This document shows positions 1 to 10,056 of a stretch of 64,000 nucleotides of DNA, piece after piece. The notes beneath the pieces were generated by a model, which did no database searches, was not told the DNA's origin, and was given only the letters and a program-made list of their open reading frames with translations. The stretch spans positions 4,588,001 through 4,652,000 of the forward strand of contig NZ_CP025085.1 of the NCBI RefSeq assembly GCF_002847015.1, written 5' to 3'. Source of the DNA: Prodigiosinella confusarubida (GTDB taxonomy: Bacteria > Pseudomonadota > Gammaproteobacteria > Enterobacterales > Enterobacteriaceae). Positions within the stretch are counted from its first letter, which is position 1. Every line of letters starts with the position of its first letter. A program made the position numbers and the translations under genes.

Positions 1-318
1 GGCGAAGGTCGCCAGTTGAAAAAACAGCGCCGGCATCTCAGGCCACGGCTGAGCGGTTAACGGATCTTCGGTCACATAGCGATAGCCGCGTTCATCTGTC
101 ACCCATCCCCGCGGGCCACAGTTAGTCATAGCCACCGACATGGTATAACCGCCTGGCGTCACCATATGGCGAAACGGTGAAGCGTGGGTAATCTCATCAA
201 TCAGGGTGATCAGTGTCTGCGCTTGTTCCCACACATAGCCATGCAGGATGGCGGCACCCGGCGCCAGGTTTTCTGTCCAGCGCCTGGGCATTTCATCGGC
301 AAATAAATCGAAAGTCAT
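1..318 (-). CDS. alkB: DNA oxidative demethylase AlkB, N-terminal part (runs off the left edge)
   Basis: AlkB is an Fe(II)/2-oxoglutarate dioxygenase that removes alkyl groups from 1-methyladenine and 3-methylcytosine in DNA and RNA. Only the first 106 codons are in the window. They start MTFDLFADEMPRRWTENL and include the family segment MVTPGGYTMSVAMTNCG and the following GW, close to E. coli AlkB. The iron-binding HxD...H triad lies beyond the edge and cannot be checked. The start at 318 matches the family N-terminus. The 128 bases to the next gene hold no recognisable feature. The gene is identified by similarity I remember, not by a search. Confidence 0.88.
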   Translation of the reverse strand, partial: MTFDLFADEMPRRWTENLAPGAAILHGYVWEQAQTLITLIDEITHASPFRHMVTPGGYTMSVAMTNCGPRGWVTDERGYRYVTEDPLTAQPWPEMPALFFQLATFA

Positions 319-446
319 CGCTACTCCGCATTCGATCTGTCTCTCTGACAACATTTATCCTGTCTTCACGGGCATACGCCGCATTCTGCAAACAAAATAG
401 TTATCGCTGATTGACTCAATGCCAACGCGTACACTGCAACCGTGAT

Positions 447-887
447 TTAATGTGAACCCACTACCTTCTCACGTCGAAGAACTCGCTCGCGCAACGTATC
501 ATAAACCCAATTATAAGCGACGGTATAAGGCAGGAAAAACAGGAAAAAACCCATCTCAATCAGGAATGCTTGCCACAGGGTAATATTCAGCATCCCTGCG
601 GCCAGTGGCAGACCGATCACGATAAAACCACACTCAAAACCAACCGCATGGCTTATACGTATGGACAGACGTCGTTTGATTCGGCTTACCGGCCACAGCC
701 GATCGAACAGACGGTTGTAAATCACATTCCAGATCATTGCCACGCTAGAGAGCATCATCGAGAGCAGACCTGTGTCAAATAGCGGACGATCCAGCAGGAT
801 GCTACTCGCTGGCGCACAGATTAACATCGCCACGACCTCAAATCCTACGGCATGAACCATCCGTTCACATAAGGTTTTTTCTTTCAT
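447..887 (-). CDS. PACE family multidrug/biocide efflux transporter
   Basis: The 146-residue protein fits the proteobacterial antimicrobial compound efflux (PACE) family, small proton-driven pumps for chlorhexidine, acriflavine and polyamine-like compounds in the inner membrane. It shows four hydrophobic segments arranged as two tandem BTP domains. Each domain opens with the family signature: RMVHAVGFE at residues 9-17 and RISHAVGFE in the second half. Glu17 is the position of the functionally important acidic residue in AceI. It is divergent from a LysR-type gene, the common arrangement for PACE genes, which suggests that regulator controls it. The exact substrate cannot be read from sequence. 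Confidence 0.88.
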   Translation of the reverse strand: MKEKTLCERMVHAVGFEVVAMLICAPASSILLDRPLFDTGLLSMMLSSVAMIWNVIYNRLFDRLWPVSRIKRRLSIRISHAVGFECGFIVIGLPLAAGMLNITLWQAFLIEMGFFLFFLPYTVAYNWVYDTLRERVLRREKVVGSH

Positions 888-982
888 TTCACACCACAGT
901 TGATAAAACAGTGGTCATTTTCATCGCTATAATCAATAGAAAGAAATTAGTTTCCATCGAAAAAAGCGATAGAGGTATGATG

Positions 983-1849
983 ATGCGTTATTCTCCTGAA
1001 TCCTTGTTAGCTTTCGTGACAACTGTCAATACCGGTTCTTTTTCCGCAGCGGCGCGCCATTTACATAAAAGCCAGTCAACAATCAGTACTTCCATCGCTA
1101 ATCTGGAAACCGACCTGAGGCTGACGCTGTTTGACCGACACGGACATCAGCCCGTATTGACCCCGGAAGGCCGCAAGGTGTTGACACACATTAAGGCGAT
1201 CCTGTCAGCCAGCGAAGCACTGGATGAATTAGCTATCCGGCTAGGAGACAGCATCGAGCCAAAACTGACGTTCGTACTCTCTGAAACCTGGCAAAACATC
1301 CACTATGAGTCTGTCTTACAACGCTTTTCCCAGCGGTTTCCTGATATTGAGTTTGAATGCTTGATTGCCGAAGATGAAGATGTGCTTGACCTATTACAAT
1401 CCCAGCGCGCTCATGTGGGTATACTGCGCGCCCGACCGCACTATCCAACGGATATTTCGGTGTCGCGGCTACGGGTGACAACAGAGATGTCCGTGTTCGT
1501 TGCCACCACTCATTCATTGGCTCAGATGCCAACCGTAACCACTAGCCAACTCGCCACCGTGCGGCAATTGTGTCTGAATACCTACGCACAAGGAGAACGC
1601 CCCCAGACTGAAGGGCTCATCTGGTCCGCGCCCTCTTACCTGATGTTACTGGAAATGGCAGAGCAAGGATTCGGCTGGAGTATTCTTCCACGCTGGCTCA
1701 TTACACAGTACGGCAATCAGAAGCTAACAGAACTGACGCTACCCGGTTGGCCACAGCACATTAAAGTAGATATCGCGTGGTCACGCCCTCACCCACCGGG
1801 TCCAGCCGGGTTATGGATGATTGACAACCTGCTGGCACAAAGAGAGTAA
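983..1849 (+). CDS. LysR-type transcriptional regulator, probable regulator of the divergent PACE pump
   Basis: This is a LysR-family activator with an N-terminal winged helix (residues 1-60; the GSFSAAARHLHKSQSTIS recognition region is clear) and a C-terminal periplasmic-binding-like effector domain. Three in-frame ATGs occur at 977, 980 and 983. The AGAGG at 971-975 is correctly spaced only for 983, giving 289 residues starting MRYSPESLL; a longer upstream reading from 911 is less likely. The roughly 95 bases shared with the PACE gene should hold both promoters and the operator. The inducer is unknown. Confidence 0.85.
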   Translation: MRYSPESLLAFVTTVNTGSFSAAARHLHKSQSTISTSIANLETDLRLTLFDRHGHQPVLTPEGRKVLTHIKAILSASEALDELAIRLGDSIEPKLTFVLSETWQNIHYESVLQRFSQRFPDIEFECLIAEDEDVLDLLQSQRAHVGILRARPHYPTDISVSRLRVTTEMSVFVATTHSLAQMPTVTTSQLATVRQLCLNTYAQGERPQTEGLIWSAPSYLMLLEMAEQGFGWSILPRWLITQYGNQKLTELTLPGWPQHIKVDIAWSRPHPPGPAGLWMIDNLLAQRE

Positions 1850-2414
1850 ATATCCAGGAGTTACTCTCGCACATAGCAGTAACAACGGTTTCTTTTACGA
1901 TGCATGGTTATTGCAACCCGTCAGGGAATTAATTAAACAATAAACCATATTTATTTAGTGGTTATTGAATTCATTCACCATCAATACTTTAATTAATTAA
2001 GTTAATTAACTGATTTAATGTTTATGTTGTTCATAAAAGCACATTACAGGCGCAAACCATTGCTATTTTTTCAATAAAAACATGATAGAGATTAATAATA
2101 ATGTGACACAACAAAGTGGTACTAAGCGTTATAAAACCCTACTATGATAAAGCTTATTGCTTTTTTCATAACGCAAATTGAGATTGCCACGATGACGAAG
2201 ACCTGCACAAGAACATAAATAAAAGTCCATACCCAATAGATTTCAAAATGCTAAAATCGTCAAAATATAGATCTATGTGAAAAATACAACAGGGTAGCAA
2301 GCCTGACTCAGGTTCATGATGGCAAAATAAGCCAGCCCATTGGGATAATCTCTAAGGAAATTAAACCTAACAGGATTAACACCTACAATTAATACAGCTG
2401 TAAGTGAGAAAACA
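1850..2414 (+). promoter_or_regulatory. Long AT-rich control region upstream of fumA with a possible ArcA-type element
   Basis: No gene is visible in these 565 bases. The stretch at about 1990-2020 (ttaattaagttaattaac and on to gatttaatg) contains GTTAATTAA-like direct repeats about 11 bases apart, resembling the ArcA-P binding consensus. Aerobic fumarase genes are commonly ArcA and FNR regulated, so this is plausible. The match is by eye only. The GTGAG just before 2415 acts as the ribosome binding site. Confidence 0.35.
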
Positions 2415-4058
2415 ATGCCGAATAAACCTTTTTATTACCAAGAACCGTTTCCGCTAGATAAAGATAATACTGAGTACCGTTTAATCAGTAGCGACTATGT
2501 TTCCGTCGCTCAATTTGAAAACCAGGATATCCTTAAAATCGCCCCGCAAGCACTGACACTGCTGGCACAACAGGCTTTCCATGATGTCTCCTTTATGCTT
2601 CGCCCCGCTCATCAGCAACAGGTTGCTGATATTTTGAGCGACCCCGAAGCCAGCGAAAACGACAAATATGTCGCTCTGCAATTTCTGCGTAACTCTGAAA
2701 TCGCCGCCAAGGGAATTCTGCCTACCTGTCAGGATACCGGCACAGCGATTATCGTCGGCAAGAAAGGCCAGCGCGTGTGGACTGACTGTAACGATGCAGA
2801 AGCCTTGTCTCACGGTGTTTACAATACTTTTACCGAAGACAATCTGCGTTACTCACAAAATGCGGCACTGGATATGTACACAGAGATCAACACCGGCACT
2901 AACCTGCCCGCACAGATCGATCTTTACAGTACCGAAGGCGAAGAATACAAATTCCTGTTTGTTACCAAGGGTGGTGGCTCCGCAAATAAAACCTATTTGT
3001 ATCAGGAAACCAGAGCATTGCTGACACCGGTAAAATTGAAAAACTTCCTGGTGGAAAAAATGCGCACACTAGGCACCGCAGCCTGTCCGCCTTATCATAT
3101 CGCGTTTGTCATTGGTGGTACTTCTGCGGAAACCAACCTGAAAACAGTGAAGCTGGCATCCACCAAATATTACGATACGCTACCTACAGAGGGTAATGAG
3201 CACGGTCAGGCGTTCCGTGATGTGGCCTTAGAGCAGGAATTGTTGCAGGAAGCCCGTAATCTGGGTCTGGGAGCACAGTTTGGCGGTAAATATTTCGCCC
3301 ATGACGTACGTATTATCCGGCTGCCGCGTCACGGTGCGTCCTGCCCGGTCGGTATGGGGGTTTCCTGCTCCGCAGACCGCAATATCAAAGCCAAAATCAA
3401 CCGCCACGGCATCTGGCTGGAGCAGTTGGAACAAAACCCTGGGAAATATATTCCGGAACACTTGCGTCAGGCTGGTGAGGGTGAGGCTGTCCATATCGAT
3501 CTCAACCGCCCAATGGCAGATATTCTAAAGACACTGTCACAATATCCGGTATCTACTCGCCTTTCTTTGAGTGGCACTATCATCGTGGCTCGTGATATCG
3601 CCCATGCCAAACTGAAAGAACTCCTGGATAATGGTGAAGCGTTGCCGCAATACGTGAAAGATCATCCGATCTACTATGCAGGCCCAGCAAAAACCCCGAC
3701 CGGTTATGCTTCCGGCTCTCTTGGCCCCACTACGGCTGGACGCATGGACTCTTATGTAGATCTGCTGCAATCCCACGGTGCCAGTATGATCATGCTGGCA
3801 AAAGGTAACCGCAGCAATCAGGTTACCTACGCCTGCCATAAACACGGCGGTTTCTACCTTGGCAGCATCGGTGGCCCGGCCGCGATCCTGGCAGAAAACA
3901 GCATCAAGAGCCTGACCTGCGTGGAATACCCGGAACTGGGTATGGAAGCTATCTGGAAGATTGAAGTAGAAAACTTCCCGGCCTTTATTCTGGTGGATGA
4001 TAAAGGTAATGACTTCTTCCAACTGATACCGCCAAACAAATGTAACACGTGCGACTAA
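2415..4058 (+). CDS. fumA: Class I (iron-sulfur) fumarate hydratase
   Basis: This is fumarase, which interconverts fumarate and malate in the TCA cycle. At 547 residues it has the FumA/FumB length and aligns nearly end to end with E. coli FumA. The [4Fe-4S] ligands appear as Cys105 in LPTCQDTG, the Cys in TAACPPYH and the Cys in [12 protein letters not shown]. The N-terminal alpha domain is followed by the C-terminal beta domain (from about residue 350, [15 protein letters not shown]). FumA and FumB cannot be separated by sequence alone; the aerobic name is used because no dcuB lies beside it. A hairpin terminator follows directly. Confidence 0.93.
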   Translation: MPNKPFYYQEPFPLDKDNTEYRLISSDYVSVAQFENQDILKIAPQALTLLAQQAFHDVSFMLRPAHQQQVADILSDPEASENDKYVALQFLRNSEIAAKGILPTCQDTGTAIIVGKKGQRVWTDCNDAEALSHGVYNTFTEDNLRYSQNAALDMYTEINTGTNLPAQIDLYSTEGEEYKFLFVTKGGGSANKTYLYQETRALLTPVKLKNFLVEKMRTLGTAACPPYHIAFVIGGTSAETNLKTVKLASTKYYDTLPTEGNEHGQAFRDVALEQELLQEARNLGLGAQFGGKYFAHDVRIIRLPRHGASCPVGMGVSCSADRNIKAKINRHGIWLEQLEQNPGKYIPEHLRQAGEGEAVHIDLNRPMADILKTLSQYPVSTRLSLSGTIIVARDIAHAKLKELLDNGEALPQYVKDHPIYYAGPAKTPTGYASGSLGPTTAGRMDSYVDLLQSHGASMIMLAKGNRSNQVTYACHKHGGFYLGSIGGPAAILAENSIKSLTCVEYPELGMEAIWKIEVENFPAFILVDDKGNDFFQLIPPNKCNTCD

Positions 4059-4077
4059 ATATCACCGATAGTCCAGT

Positions 4078-4104
4078 AAAACCCCGAGAGTGTCGGGGTT
4101 TTAC
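4078..4104 (+). terminator. Intrinsic terminator of fumA
   Basis: A perfect 10-bp stem, AAAACCCCGA / TCGGGGTTTT, with a five-base loop lies 20 bases after the fumA stop. The T run is within the second arm. Confidence 0.85.
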
Positions 4105-4248
4105 TGTTTTCCCCGTCTGTTTTCCTTCTTCAGTAACAATACCAACCACAGCCAGATGCCTTAATTGATGCATTTATAATACATGTTATTGGACATACTA
4201 TGACAAGGTTTATAGAATCACCTCATGACACAGAGACAAGAGGTTTTT

Positions 4249-5112
4249 ATGCAGGCGTTGATTTGCTACAAACAGATGCCAGTGTGGAACAGTGACACGT
4301 TACCGGCAGCGTTCAGGGAAAAGCACAATACCCAGGAAGGTACCTGGGCAAGATTACATATTCTGAAAGGCAATCTGACTTTCGCACAGTTAGAAGAGAA
4401 CGGCGACACTCGAGAGTTACACTATTTTTCGGTCCAACAACAACCACCTTATATTGAACCCCATCATTGGCATCGCATCGTTTCATGTTCTGATGATATG
4501 GAATGCCAACTTGGTTTTTACTGTAGCACAGAAGATTATTACCACCAGAAGTATGAGTTAAGCCGCACCCATTCAGAAGTCATTAATGCAATAGACCATA
4601 TCAAACCGGGTAGAGCATTGGATTTGGGTTGTGGTCGTGGCCGTAATTCACTCTATCTGAACCTGAAAGGCTTTGAGGTAACGGCCTACGATAAGAGTGC
4701 GCAAAGCATCAGTGTGCTAAATAACATTATCACCCATGAACAGCTCAACGGGATCCATGCCACTGTACATGACATTAATCTGGCGGATATCCACGCCTCC
4801 TACGATTTTATCTTTTCCACGGTGGTATTCATGTTTCTGGATCGGGAACGTATCCCTTTTATTATCCGCAATATGCAGCAAAACACATCGGCAGGAGGTC
4901 ACAATCTGATAGTGACCGTCATGTCGACAGACGATTTCCCTTGTACCATTCCGTTTTCGTTTACCTTCAAACAGGACGAGCTACGGCAATACTATACTGG
5001 ATGGGAATTACTCAAATACAACGAAGACGTTGGCGAGCTGCATAAAACTGACGCTAACGGCAACCGTATCCAACTACGCTTTGCCACTTTGTTAGCGAGA
5101 AAACCGGAATAA
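4249..5112 (+). CDS. tehB: SAM-dependent methyltransferase TehB with N-terminal cupin domain
   Basis: This is the tellurite-resistance methyltransferase. The 287-residue form carries an N-terminal DUF1971 cupin-like domain (about residues 1-85) and a C-terminal class I methyltransferase with the SAM motif LDLGCGRGRNSLYL at about residue 126. It matches the Haemophilus influenzae TehB architecture rather than the shorter E. coli form. An ATG at 4225 is possible, but AAGAGG at 4238-4243 fits the start at 4249, as does the family N-terminus (ALICYKQMPVW). The usual partner tehA is not adjacent. The normal cellular substrate is not known. Confidence 0.9.
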   Translation: MQALICYKQMPVWNSDTLPAAFREKHNTQEGTWARLHILKGNLTFAQLEENGDTRELHYFSVQQQPPYIEPHHWHRIVSCSDDMECQLGFYCSTEDYYHQKYELSRTHSEVINAIDHIKPGRALDLGCGRGRNSLYLNLKGFEVTAYDKSAQSISVLNNIITHEQLNGIHATVHDINLADIHASYDFIFSTVVFMFLDRERIPFIIRNMQQNTSAGGHNLIVTVMSTDDFPCTIPFSFTFKQDELRQYYTGWELLKYNEDVGELHKTDANGNRIQLRFATLLARKPE

Positions 5113-5120
5113 ATTCCCAG

Positions 5121-5144
5121 AAAAAAAGGCCGACAAGTCGGCCT
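5121..5144 (-). terminator. Intrinsic terminator of ribB
   Basis: The stem AGGCCGAC / GTCGGCCT has a two-base centre and a run of A on the plus strand at 5121-5127, which is a U run on the minus strand. It therefore ends ribB, and may also slow transcripts from tehB. Confidence 0.85.
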
Positions 5145-5174
5145 CTGCTATATCGTTCAGTTCAAGTCACCAAA

Positions 5175-5828
5175 TCAGCTTGCTTTGCGCTCCAGGACGT
5201 GACGATATTCCACCAGATCTTCAATGGTCAGCACAGGCATATCGTGTTGTTTGGCAAAAGTGATCACTTCAGGTGCGTGAGCCATGGAACCATCATCGTT
5301 AGTTAATTCACACAGCACACCAAACGGTTTCAGGCCAGCCAGTGTCATCATGTCGACAGTTGCTTCAGTGTGACCCCCACGAACCAGAACCCCACCCGGC
5401 AGAGCACGCAGCGGGAAAACATGACCAGGGTGATTCAGATCGCTGGGACGGGCATCATCGGCAATCGCGGCACGGATAGTGGTAATACGGTCAGCGGCAG
5501 ACACGCCGGTGGTTACACCTTCTGCGGCTTCAATCGTCACCGTGAAGGCCGTCTGGTAATGGCTGGAGTTATGCTCCACCATCATGGGCAGTTCCAGCGC
5601 CTGACGGCGTTCTTCTGTCAAGCACAGGCACACAATGCCACTGCCATGACGGATCGTCAGTGCCATCTGTTCCACCGTCATCTTCTCCGCAGAGAAGATC
5701 ATGTCACCTTCGTTTTCACGATCTTCGTCGTCCAGCACCATAACACCACGCCCTTGACGCAGAGCATCAAGCGCACGTTCAACGCGTTCAACAGGAGTAC
5801 CAAATTTGGAAAGTAATGTCTGATTCAT
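5175..5828 (-). CDS. ribB: 3,4-dihydroxy-2-butanone 4-phosphate synthase
   Basis: RibB converts ribulose 5-phosphate to 3,4-dihydroxy-2-butanone 4-phosphate plus formate, the four-carbon precursor of riboflavin. The 217-residue stand-alone form starts [10 protein letters not shown] at 5828. The acidic active-site loop [10 protein letters not shown] is at about residues 34-43, and the [10 protein letters not shown] and GHTEATVD motifs follow. There is no fused GTP cyclohydrolase II domain. It is monocistronic, preceded by an FMN riboswitch and followed by a terminator, so it is expected to be repressed by FMN. Confidence 0.95.
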   Translation of the reverse strand: MNQTLLSKFGTPVERVERALDALRQGRGVMVLDDEDRENEGDMIFSAEKMTVEQMALTIRHGSGIVCLCLTEERRQALELPMMVEHNSSHYQTAFTVTIEAAEGVTTGVSAADRITTIRAAIADDARPSDLNHPGHVFPLRALPGGVLVRGGHTEATVDMMTLAGLKPFGVLCELTNDDGSMAHAPEVITFAKQHDMPVLTIEDLVEYRHVLERKAS

Positions 5829-5907
5829 GGTAAAAAACCTCACCGTTATTATGGGTTACCAGAATCAGGGCGATCTTGAGGAGTTGCTTTTGTCACTGAT
5901 TGCAACA

Positions 5908-5938
5908 AAAACCAATAAAATAACGCGAGCAGGCGTTA
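5908..5938 (-). terminator. Candidate expression-platform hairpin of the ribB riboswitch
   Basis: On the minus strand TAACGC, six bases and GCGTTA form a hairpin followed by a weak T-rich run (ATTTTATT). It lies between the FMN aptamer and the ribB start. It could act as the regulated terminator, although FMN control of E. coli ribB also acts on translation. Confidence 0.45.
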
Positions 5939-5958
5939 ACCTGACAGAAACCGTTAAT

Positions 5959-6115
5959 CTCTCCCATCCGGACTATAACCGTCGGCTCCGGAATTTCACC
6001 GGATCTGCTGACCTCAGGCTGCACGGGCAACCTGAGCGCTCGCGGGCTTCCAACGGATATACATCAGTATATCGCTGGTTTACCGCCGGTGGGGAATTAC
6101 GCCCCGCCCTGAGAA
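5959..6115 (-). ncRNA. FMN riboswitch (RFN element) controlling ribB
   Basis: Reading the minus strand, the conserved RFN landmarks occur in order. AGGGCGGGGCG and CCCCACCGGCGGTAAA come first, then the variable stem, AAGCCCGCGAGCG, GTCAGCAGATCCGGTG and finally CCGACGGTTATAGTCCGGATG with GGGAGAGA. Both ends pair to close the junction. It sits 130 bases before ribB. This is the sroG position in E. coli. Confidence 0.95.
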
Positions 6116-6278
6116 TAAGTTCGATAACTATAACGCCAATTATATTACAGAGCAATTCATAACATGGGTGTGCAGAGTGAAATTACACACGATGGCAATC
6201 ACTTTTAGTTTATACAACGCCTGACACGCATTACACTTACAGACATCATTATGCCGTCAGAGAAACCAGGAAAACCTC

Positions 6279-6560
6279 ATGATTGACCCGAAGAAAATAG
6301 AACAAATCGCCCGCCAGGTGCATGAATCCATGCCCAAAGGCATCCGGGAGCTGGGTGAAGACGTGGAGAAAAAAATCCGCCAGGTGTTACAGTCGCAACT
6401 CACCAAACTCAATTTAGTCAACCGGGAAGAGTTCGACATACAAACGCAGGTACTTTTACGCACCCGCGAAAAATTGGCGATGCTGGAGCAAAGGCTGGCT
6501 GAGCTTGAAACGAAAACAGCCGCTGAGGCTGCGGCGCAACAACCTACTGATCACGAGTAG
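6279..6560 (+). CDS. ubiK: Ubiquinone biosynthesis accessory factor UbiK (YqiC)
   Basis: This 93-residue protein of the BMFP family works with UbiJ in the aerobic ubiquinone biosynthesis complex. It begins [26 protein letters not shown] as in E. coli YqiC. The C-terminal half is a predicted coiled coil (about residues 55-80, rich in L, E and K), consistent with trimer formation. It is monocistronic, divergent from the ribB riboswitch, and has its own terminator. The RBS is a weak AGG/AAACC region before 6279, but the family start is unambiguous. Confidence 0.9.
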   Translation: MIDPKKIEQIARQVHESMPKGIRELGEDVEKKIRQVLQSQLTKLNLVNREEFDIQTQVLLRTREKLAMLEQRLAELETKTAAEAAAQQPTDHE

Positions 6561-6566
6561 CGCATC

Positions 6567-6600
6567 AGACAGAGCCATGACTAATCCGGCTCTGTCTTTT
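6567..6600 (+). terminator. Intrinsic terminator of ubiK
   Basis: A nine-bp stem GACAGAGCC / GGCTCTGTC is followed by TTTT. Confidence 0.85.
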
Positions 6601-6617
6601 GTATACCAATAGTGGTT

Positions 6618-7868
6618 TTATTCTGATAGCAACGCAGTAGACTTATGCGGCAAAAACAACCACAGCGCACCGAACATTATCAGTGCGTAGAGCGACTTCC
6701 CACCAATTACGACCAACAAAGCACCACAGAGTACGCTGCCGATAGCCGCCATCACTCGCGAGCGTCCCCGTAATAAACGACATCCCGCCAGCATACAGAG
6801 CAGGTATATCAGCACAAAAATACCATTGGCATACACAATCAGCGTATCCAGCGGTAGCGCCAGCCAGTAAATCAGCACACAACACACCAGGCAGCAGAGC
6901 ACCACGACAGAAAGAGCATTAACGGGAGCCTGGCCGGCGGAGAGCTTTGCCAGCGGGCTACTGCTCGGTGCCTGTGACCACACCAGACGAGAAAATCCCT
7001 GCGTATAAATGTTCACGCTGGCAAAGCAGGCGAGATAGCCCACGATACAGGCAATCCACAACGCACGCTCACCAAACAACCGTACAACGATGTCTGGTAA
7101 CGATGCCGTAGCGGCCCTACCCGGGCCATAGGCGCCAAAATGCAGTACCGCGACAGTACATCCCCAGTAGACGACTCCAGCGACCAACATGCCGATCAAC
7201 AATGCGCGCGGGAAATCCCGTTCCGGTGATTTGAATTCTGTTGCCAGATGAGCAAACGCCTCCAGCCCGACAAAACACCAGAACATAACCGCTAGCGCAT
7301 TAAAGGTATGAGGCCATGAAATATTATCCAATGCTGGCCAGGGAATTTGTGCCGGCGTAATATCGCCCCGCCACCAGATAGCCACCACCAGGGCAACCAC
7401 CAGGAATGCGATAATCGTTTGGATCGTGGCACTGGAACCGGCACTGCGTATCCCCAATAGCCAAATAACACCAAGCGTCAGTAGCTGAACCACCAACAAC
7501 CCTCGCTCTCCCCACCCAAATGCCGCCTGCCAGAACCCGGCGGCAATTTGCATAGCGGCCGGCAAACCAATAGGAATAACAGACAAAAACAACCAGCCAG
7601 TCACCCGCGCCAAACGAGGGCCAAACGCCAACGTTACAAAATGCGCGGCTCCTCCAGCATTTGGGAAATGACGCCCCAGAGAAGCAAAAGCAATGGCAAT
7701 AGGAAAGACAAACAGGATCAACAACGGCCAGGCCCACAAACTATCTGCATGTGATGATTGCGCCACTAATGCCGGTACAGCAAATACGCCGGTGCCCAAT
7801 AGCGATGTTGACAGCAATCCGATACCCTGCACTAAACCAATTTCCTGTTTTAATCCATTCGCGCTCAC
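6618..7868 (-). CDS. yjeH: L-methionine/branched-chain amino acid exporter YjeH
   Basis: This APC-superfamily inner-membrane exporter of methionine and branched-chain amino acids has about twelve hydrophobic segments. It shares long stretches with E. coli YjeH, such as GLLSTSLLGTGVFAVPAL near the N-terminus and WCFVGLEAFAHLA in the middle. The frame stays open to 7922, but the family begins at about SANGLKQE. A GTG at 7866-7868 with GGTGG just upstream gives 416 residues, close to the usual length, so the GTG start is preferred. It lies downstream of the zipA terminator and is probably transcribed alone. Confidence 0.88.
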   Translation of the reverse strand: MSANGLKQEIGLVQGIGLLSTSLLGTGVFAVPALVAQSSHADSLWAWPLLILFVFPIAIAFASLGRHFPNAGGAAHFVTLAFGPRLARVTGWLFLSVIPIGLPAAMQIAAGFWQAAFGWGERGLLVVQLLTLGVIWLLGIRSAGSSATIQTIIAFLVVALVVAIWWRGDITPAQIPWPALDNISWPHTFNALAVMFWCFVGLEAFAHLATEFKSPERDFPRALLIGMLVAGVVYWGCTVAVLHFGAYGPGRAATASLPDIVVRLFGERALWIACIVGYLACFASVNIYTQGFSRLVWSQAPSSSPLAKLSAGQAPVNALSVVVLCCLVCCVLIYWLALPLDTLIVYANGIFVLIYLLCMLAGCRLLRGRSRVMAAIGSVLCGALLVVIGGKSLYALIMFGALWLFLPHKSTALLSE

Positions 7869-7932
7869 AACCGACCACCCTGTATTTCTATTGTTCACCA
7901 CAGCTGGAATACTCAAACACATTCATCATGGT

Positions 7933-7976
7933 GTAAAAGTAAAAAGCCCCCGTAAGCGGGGGCTTTTTACTTTTAC
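7933..7976 (-). terminator. Strong bidirectional terminator after zipA
   Basis: This is a 20-bp perfect inverted repeat (7933-7952 with 7957-7976), with a GC-rich core GCCCCCG / CGGGGGC and flanking A and T runs. It can terminate on either strand. Only zipA runs into it. Confidence 0.88.
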
Positions 7977-7992
7977 ATCTAAACCACAGCTA

Positions 7993-8916
7993 TCAACTAT
8001 TGGCTTTCAGTACATCACGAATTCGAGCTTTATAAGACTCAACCTTTTGCGGCGTCATCATTCGTCGTTCATCATCCAATACCACGCCGCCGACATCATC
8101 CGCAATACGCTGAGCTGACTGTAGCATCAGCTTGAAATTCTGATTGGCATCGCCGTAGGAAGGCACCATCATAAAGATTGACACGCCGGGCGTCGAAAAC
8201 TCGGACATTTCATCCACACTGAAAGACCCTGGCTTCACCATATTTGCCAGACTAAACAACACCGGACCACCGCCCGCAGGATTAACGTAACGATGGAAAA
8301 TGCTCATCTCACCAAACTGGAAACCTGACTGCAATACACTCTGCAACAGCACTTCACCGCCGATGATGCCACCGTGGTGGGCCGCAACATGCAACACCAG
8401 TACGACTTCTTTTGCCGCGGCATCCTCATCAGGCGTGGATTCTGCCACCGGTGCATCAAATTCAGGTTCTGAATAGGAAGTTTCAGACGGCTCTATAGAC
8501 TGATCGTCATCCCTTGGCCGCTGCCGAGGCGGCACAGCACCAGAATCATGCTGGACATGAAAAACGTCCTCCGACGTGTTTTCACCCAACAGTGGATCGT
8601 AATCATCGTCAGATGCTGACATAGAACGCTGACTTGGTGGAGAAGATGGTTTGTCAGCCGCATTCTGCCCCTGAGTATTATAGCTACCCAGAGATGGTTC
8701 ATTCTCCGTTCGAGTCTTCCTGACACGAACTTCACCCACACCTTCGTCAAGCTCCTCAAGCGGCGTTTCAGTACGTTCCGGCTTGATACGCTTAACGGGA
8801 CGATCTCGAAAAAGGGACGAACGCTCTTTACGGCTTGTCCACAAGCCGTGCAGTAACAGTGCTATAATTGCGATCGCGCCAACAACGATTAATATCAGAC
8901 GCAAGTCCTGCATCAT
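7993..8916 (-). CDS. zipA: Cell division protein ZipA
   Basis: ZipA is an inner-membrane anchor that binds the FtsZ C-terminus in the division ring. The start at 8916 gives [18 protein letters not shown], a single N-terminal membrane segment as in E. coli, followed by the basic/acidic stretch [16 protein letters not shown] long disordered linker (about residues 55-170) precedes the conserved C-terminal FtsZ-binding domain (AAHHGG...[10 protein letters not shown]...RRMMTPQKV). The linker is unusual: E. coli has proline and glutamine, whereas this one is rich in Asp, Glu and Ser. It is divergent from cysZ. Confidence 0.93.
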   Translation of the reverse strand: MMQDLRLILIVVGAIAIIALLLHGLWTSRKERSSLFRDRPVKRIKPERTETPLEELDEGVGEVRVRKTRTENEPSLGSYNTQGQNAADKPSSPPSQRSMSASDDDYDPLLGENTSEDVFHVQHDSGAVPPRQRPRDDDQSIEPSETSYSEPEFDAPVAESTPDEDAAAKEVVLVLHVAAHHGGIIGGEVLLQSVLQSGFQFGEMSIFHRYVNPAGGGPVLFSLANMVKPGSFSVDEMSEFSTPGVSIFMMVPSYGDANQNFKLMLQSAQRIADDVGGVVLDDERRMMTPQKVESYKARIRDVLKANS

Positions 8917-9136
8917 TGCTATCCCAGTTGTTCCAATACATTGCCACCACGGCAAACCCTCATACCACTAACTCTATTTGCCTGTGTACACAAGTGCAAG
9001 TCTGGTCGGTAGTTTATGATAATAAAGATAGATAGTACGCACCTTTTTGCTGTTTTTTCATACAAAAGCGCTCTAGCCAGCAGAAAATCATCTCTATATG
9101 ATGCGATAACCTGCAATTAATGGAGCGACCGACAAG

Positions 9137-9910
9137 ATGTCTGACCTGCAATACACTGATAACAACCATAGTGGTATCTATTACTTTGTGAAAGGATGGC
9201 ATTTGCTCTCTCTTCCCGGCATCCGTCGTTTTGTCATTCTTCCCATGCTGATCAATGTTCTTTTGATGAGTGGCGCTTTCTGGTGGCTGTTGCATCAGCT
9301 AGATAACTGGATACCCCGCCTCATGGCCGATATTCCACATTGGTTGCAATGGCTAAGTTATCTCATCTGGCCACTGGCTGTTATTTCTGTCTTGCTGGTT
9401 TTCAGTTACTTATTCAGCACCATCACCAATTTTATTGCCGCTCCTTTCAATGGTCTGCTGGCCGAACAGTTGGAAGCGCGCCTGACTGGAAAACCGCTGC
9501 CGGACAGCGGTATCATCAGCATCGCCAAAGATATTCCCCGCATCATGAAGCGTGAAGTTCAGAAACTGGCCTATTATTTACCTCGGGCAGTGGTATTGCT
9601 ACTGCTCTATTTCATACCGGGAATCGGTCAAACACTGGCACCTGTAATTTGGTTCATGTTCAGTGCCTGGATGCTGGCAATACAATATTGTGATTATCCA
9701 TTTGATAACCATAAAGTCAGTTTTCCTGTCATGCGAAGAGCACTACGGCAGCACAAGATGACCAATTTGCAGTTTGGCGCCTTGATTAGTTTGTTTACGC
9801 TCATTCCGGTACTTAACCTAGTTATCATGCCAGTTGCGGTTTGTGGCGCAACGGCGTTGTGGGTTGACCGTTATCGCCATCTGTCCAAGGCACTAAAACC
9901 ACGCCGGTAA
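9137..9910 (+). CDS. cysZ: Sulfate transporter CysZ
   Basis: CysZ is an inner-membrane sulfate importer feeding cysteine synthesis. The 257-residue protein has four main hydrophobic segments and the family motif [21 protein letters not shown] near the N-terminus. It lies just upstream of cysK in the same direction with a gap of about 146 bases, the standard enterobacterial order. The gap suggests cysK also has its own promoter. Confidence 0.93.
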   Translation: MSDLQYTDNNHSGIYYFVKGWHLLSLPGIRRFVILPMLINVLLMSGAFWWLLHQLDNWIPRLMADIPHWLQWLSYLIWPLAVISVLLVFSYLFSTITNFIAAPFNGLLAEQLEARLTGKPLPDSGIISIAKDIPRIMKREVQKLAYYLPRAVVLLLLYFIPGIGQTLAPVIWFMFSAWMLAIQYCDYPFDNHKVSFPVMRRALRQHKMTNLQFGALISLFTLIPVLNLVIMPVAVCGATALWVDRYRHLSKALKPRR

Positions 9911-9960
9911 TGTAATCGGTTGATATCAAGTAAATGATGAAAATATATTTCCTAAGAACA

Positions 9961-9975
9961 TAACGATATAACGAT
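9961..9975 (+). promoter_or_regulatory. Tandem TAACGAT repeat upstream of cysK, possible CysB site
   Basis: Two exact copies of TAACGAT occur 8 bases apart in the cysZ-cysK gap, about 80 bases before the cysK start. CysB, the LysR-type activator of cysK, binds in this region in E. coli and has a loose consensus, so this is a candidate only. Confidence 0.3.
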
Positions 9976-10056
9976 TCCTTACTTCACTGGCCGCCATGAA
10001 CAGGTATTCTCTCTGATGTTCACAAAAAATTTCATACAGTCATTAAAGGACAGGCT

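Noticed and set aside
213-410. 65-codon plus-strand frame
   Set aside because: It lies mostly over alkB on the other strand, which has clear family similarity.
5827-6162. 111-codon plus-strand frame
   Set aside because: It overlaps the ribB leader and the FMN riboswitch, which explain the sequence.
8919-9295. Minus-strand frames between zipA and cysZ
   Set aside because: They overlap cysZ and its promoter and resemble no protein I know.
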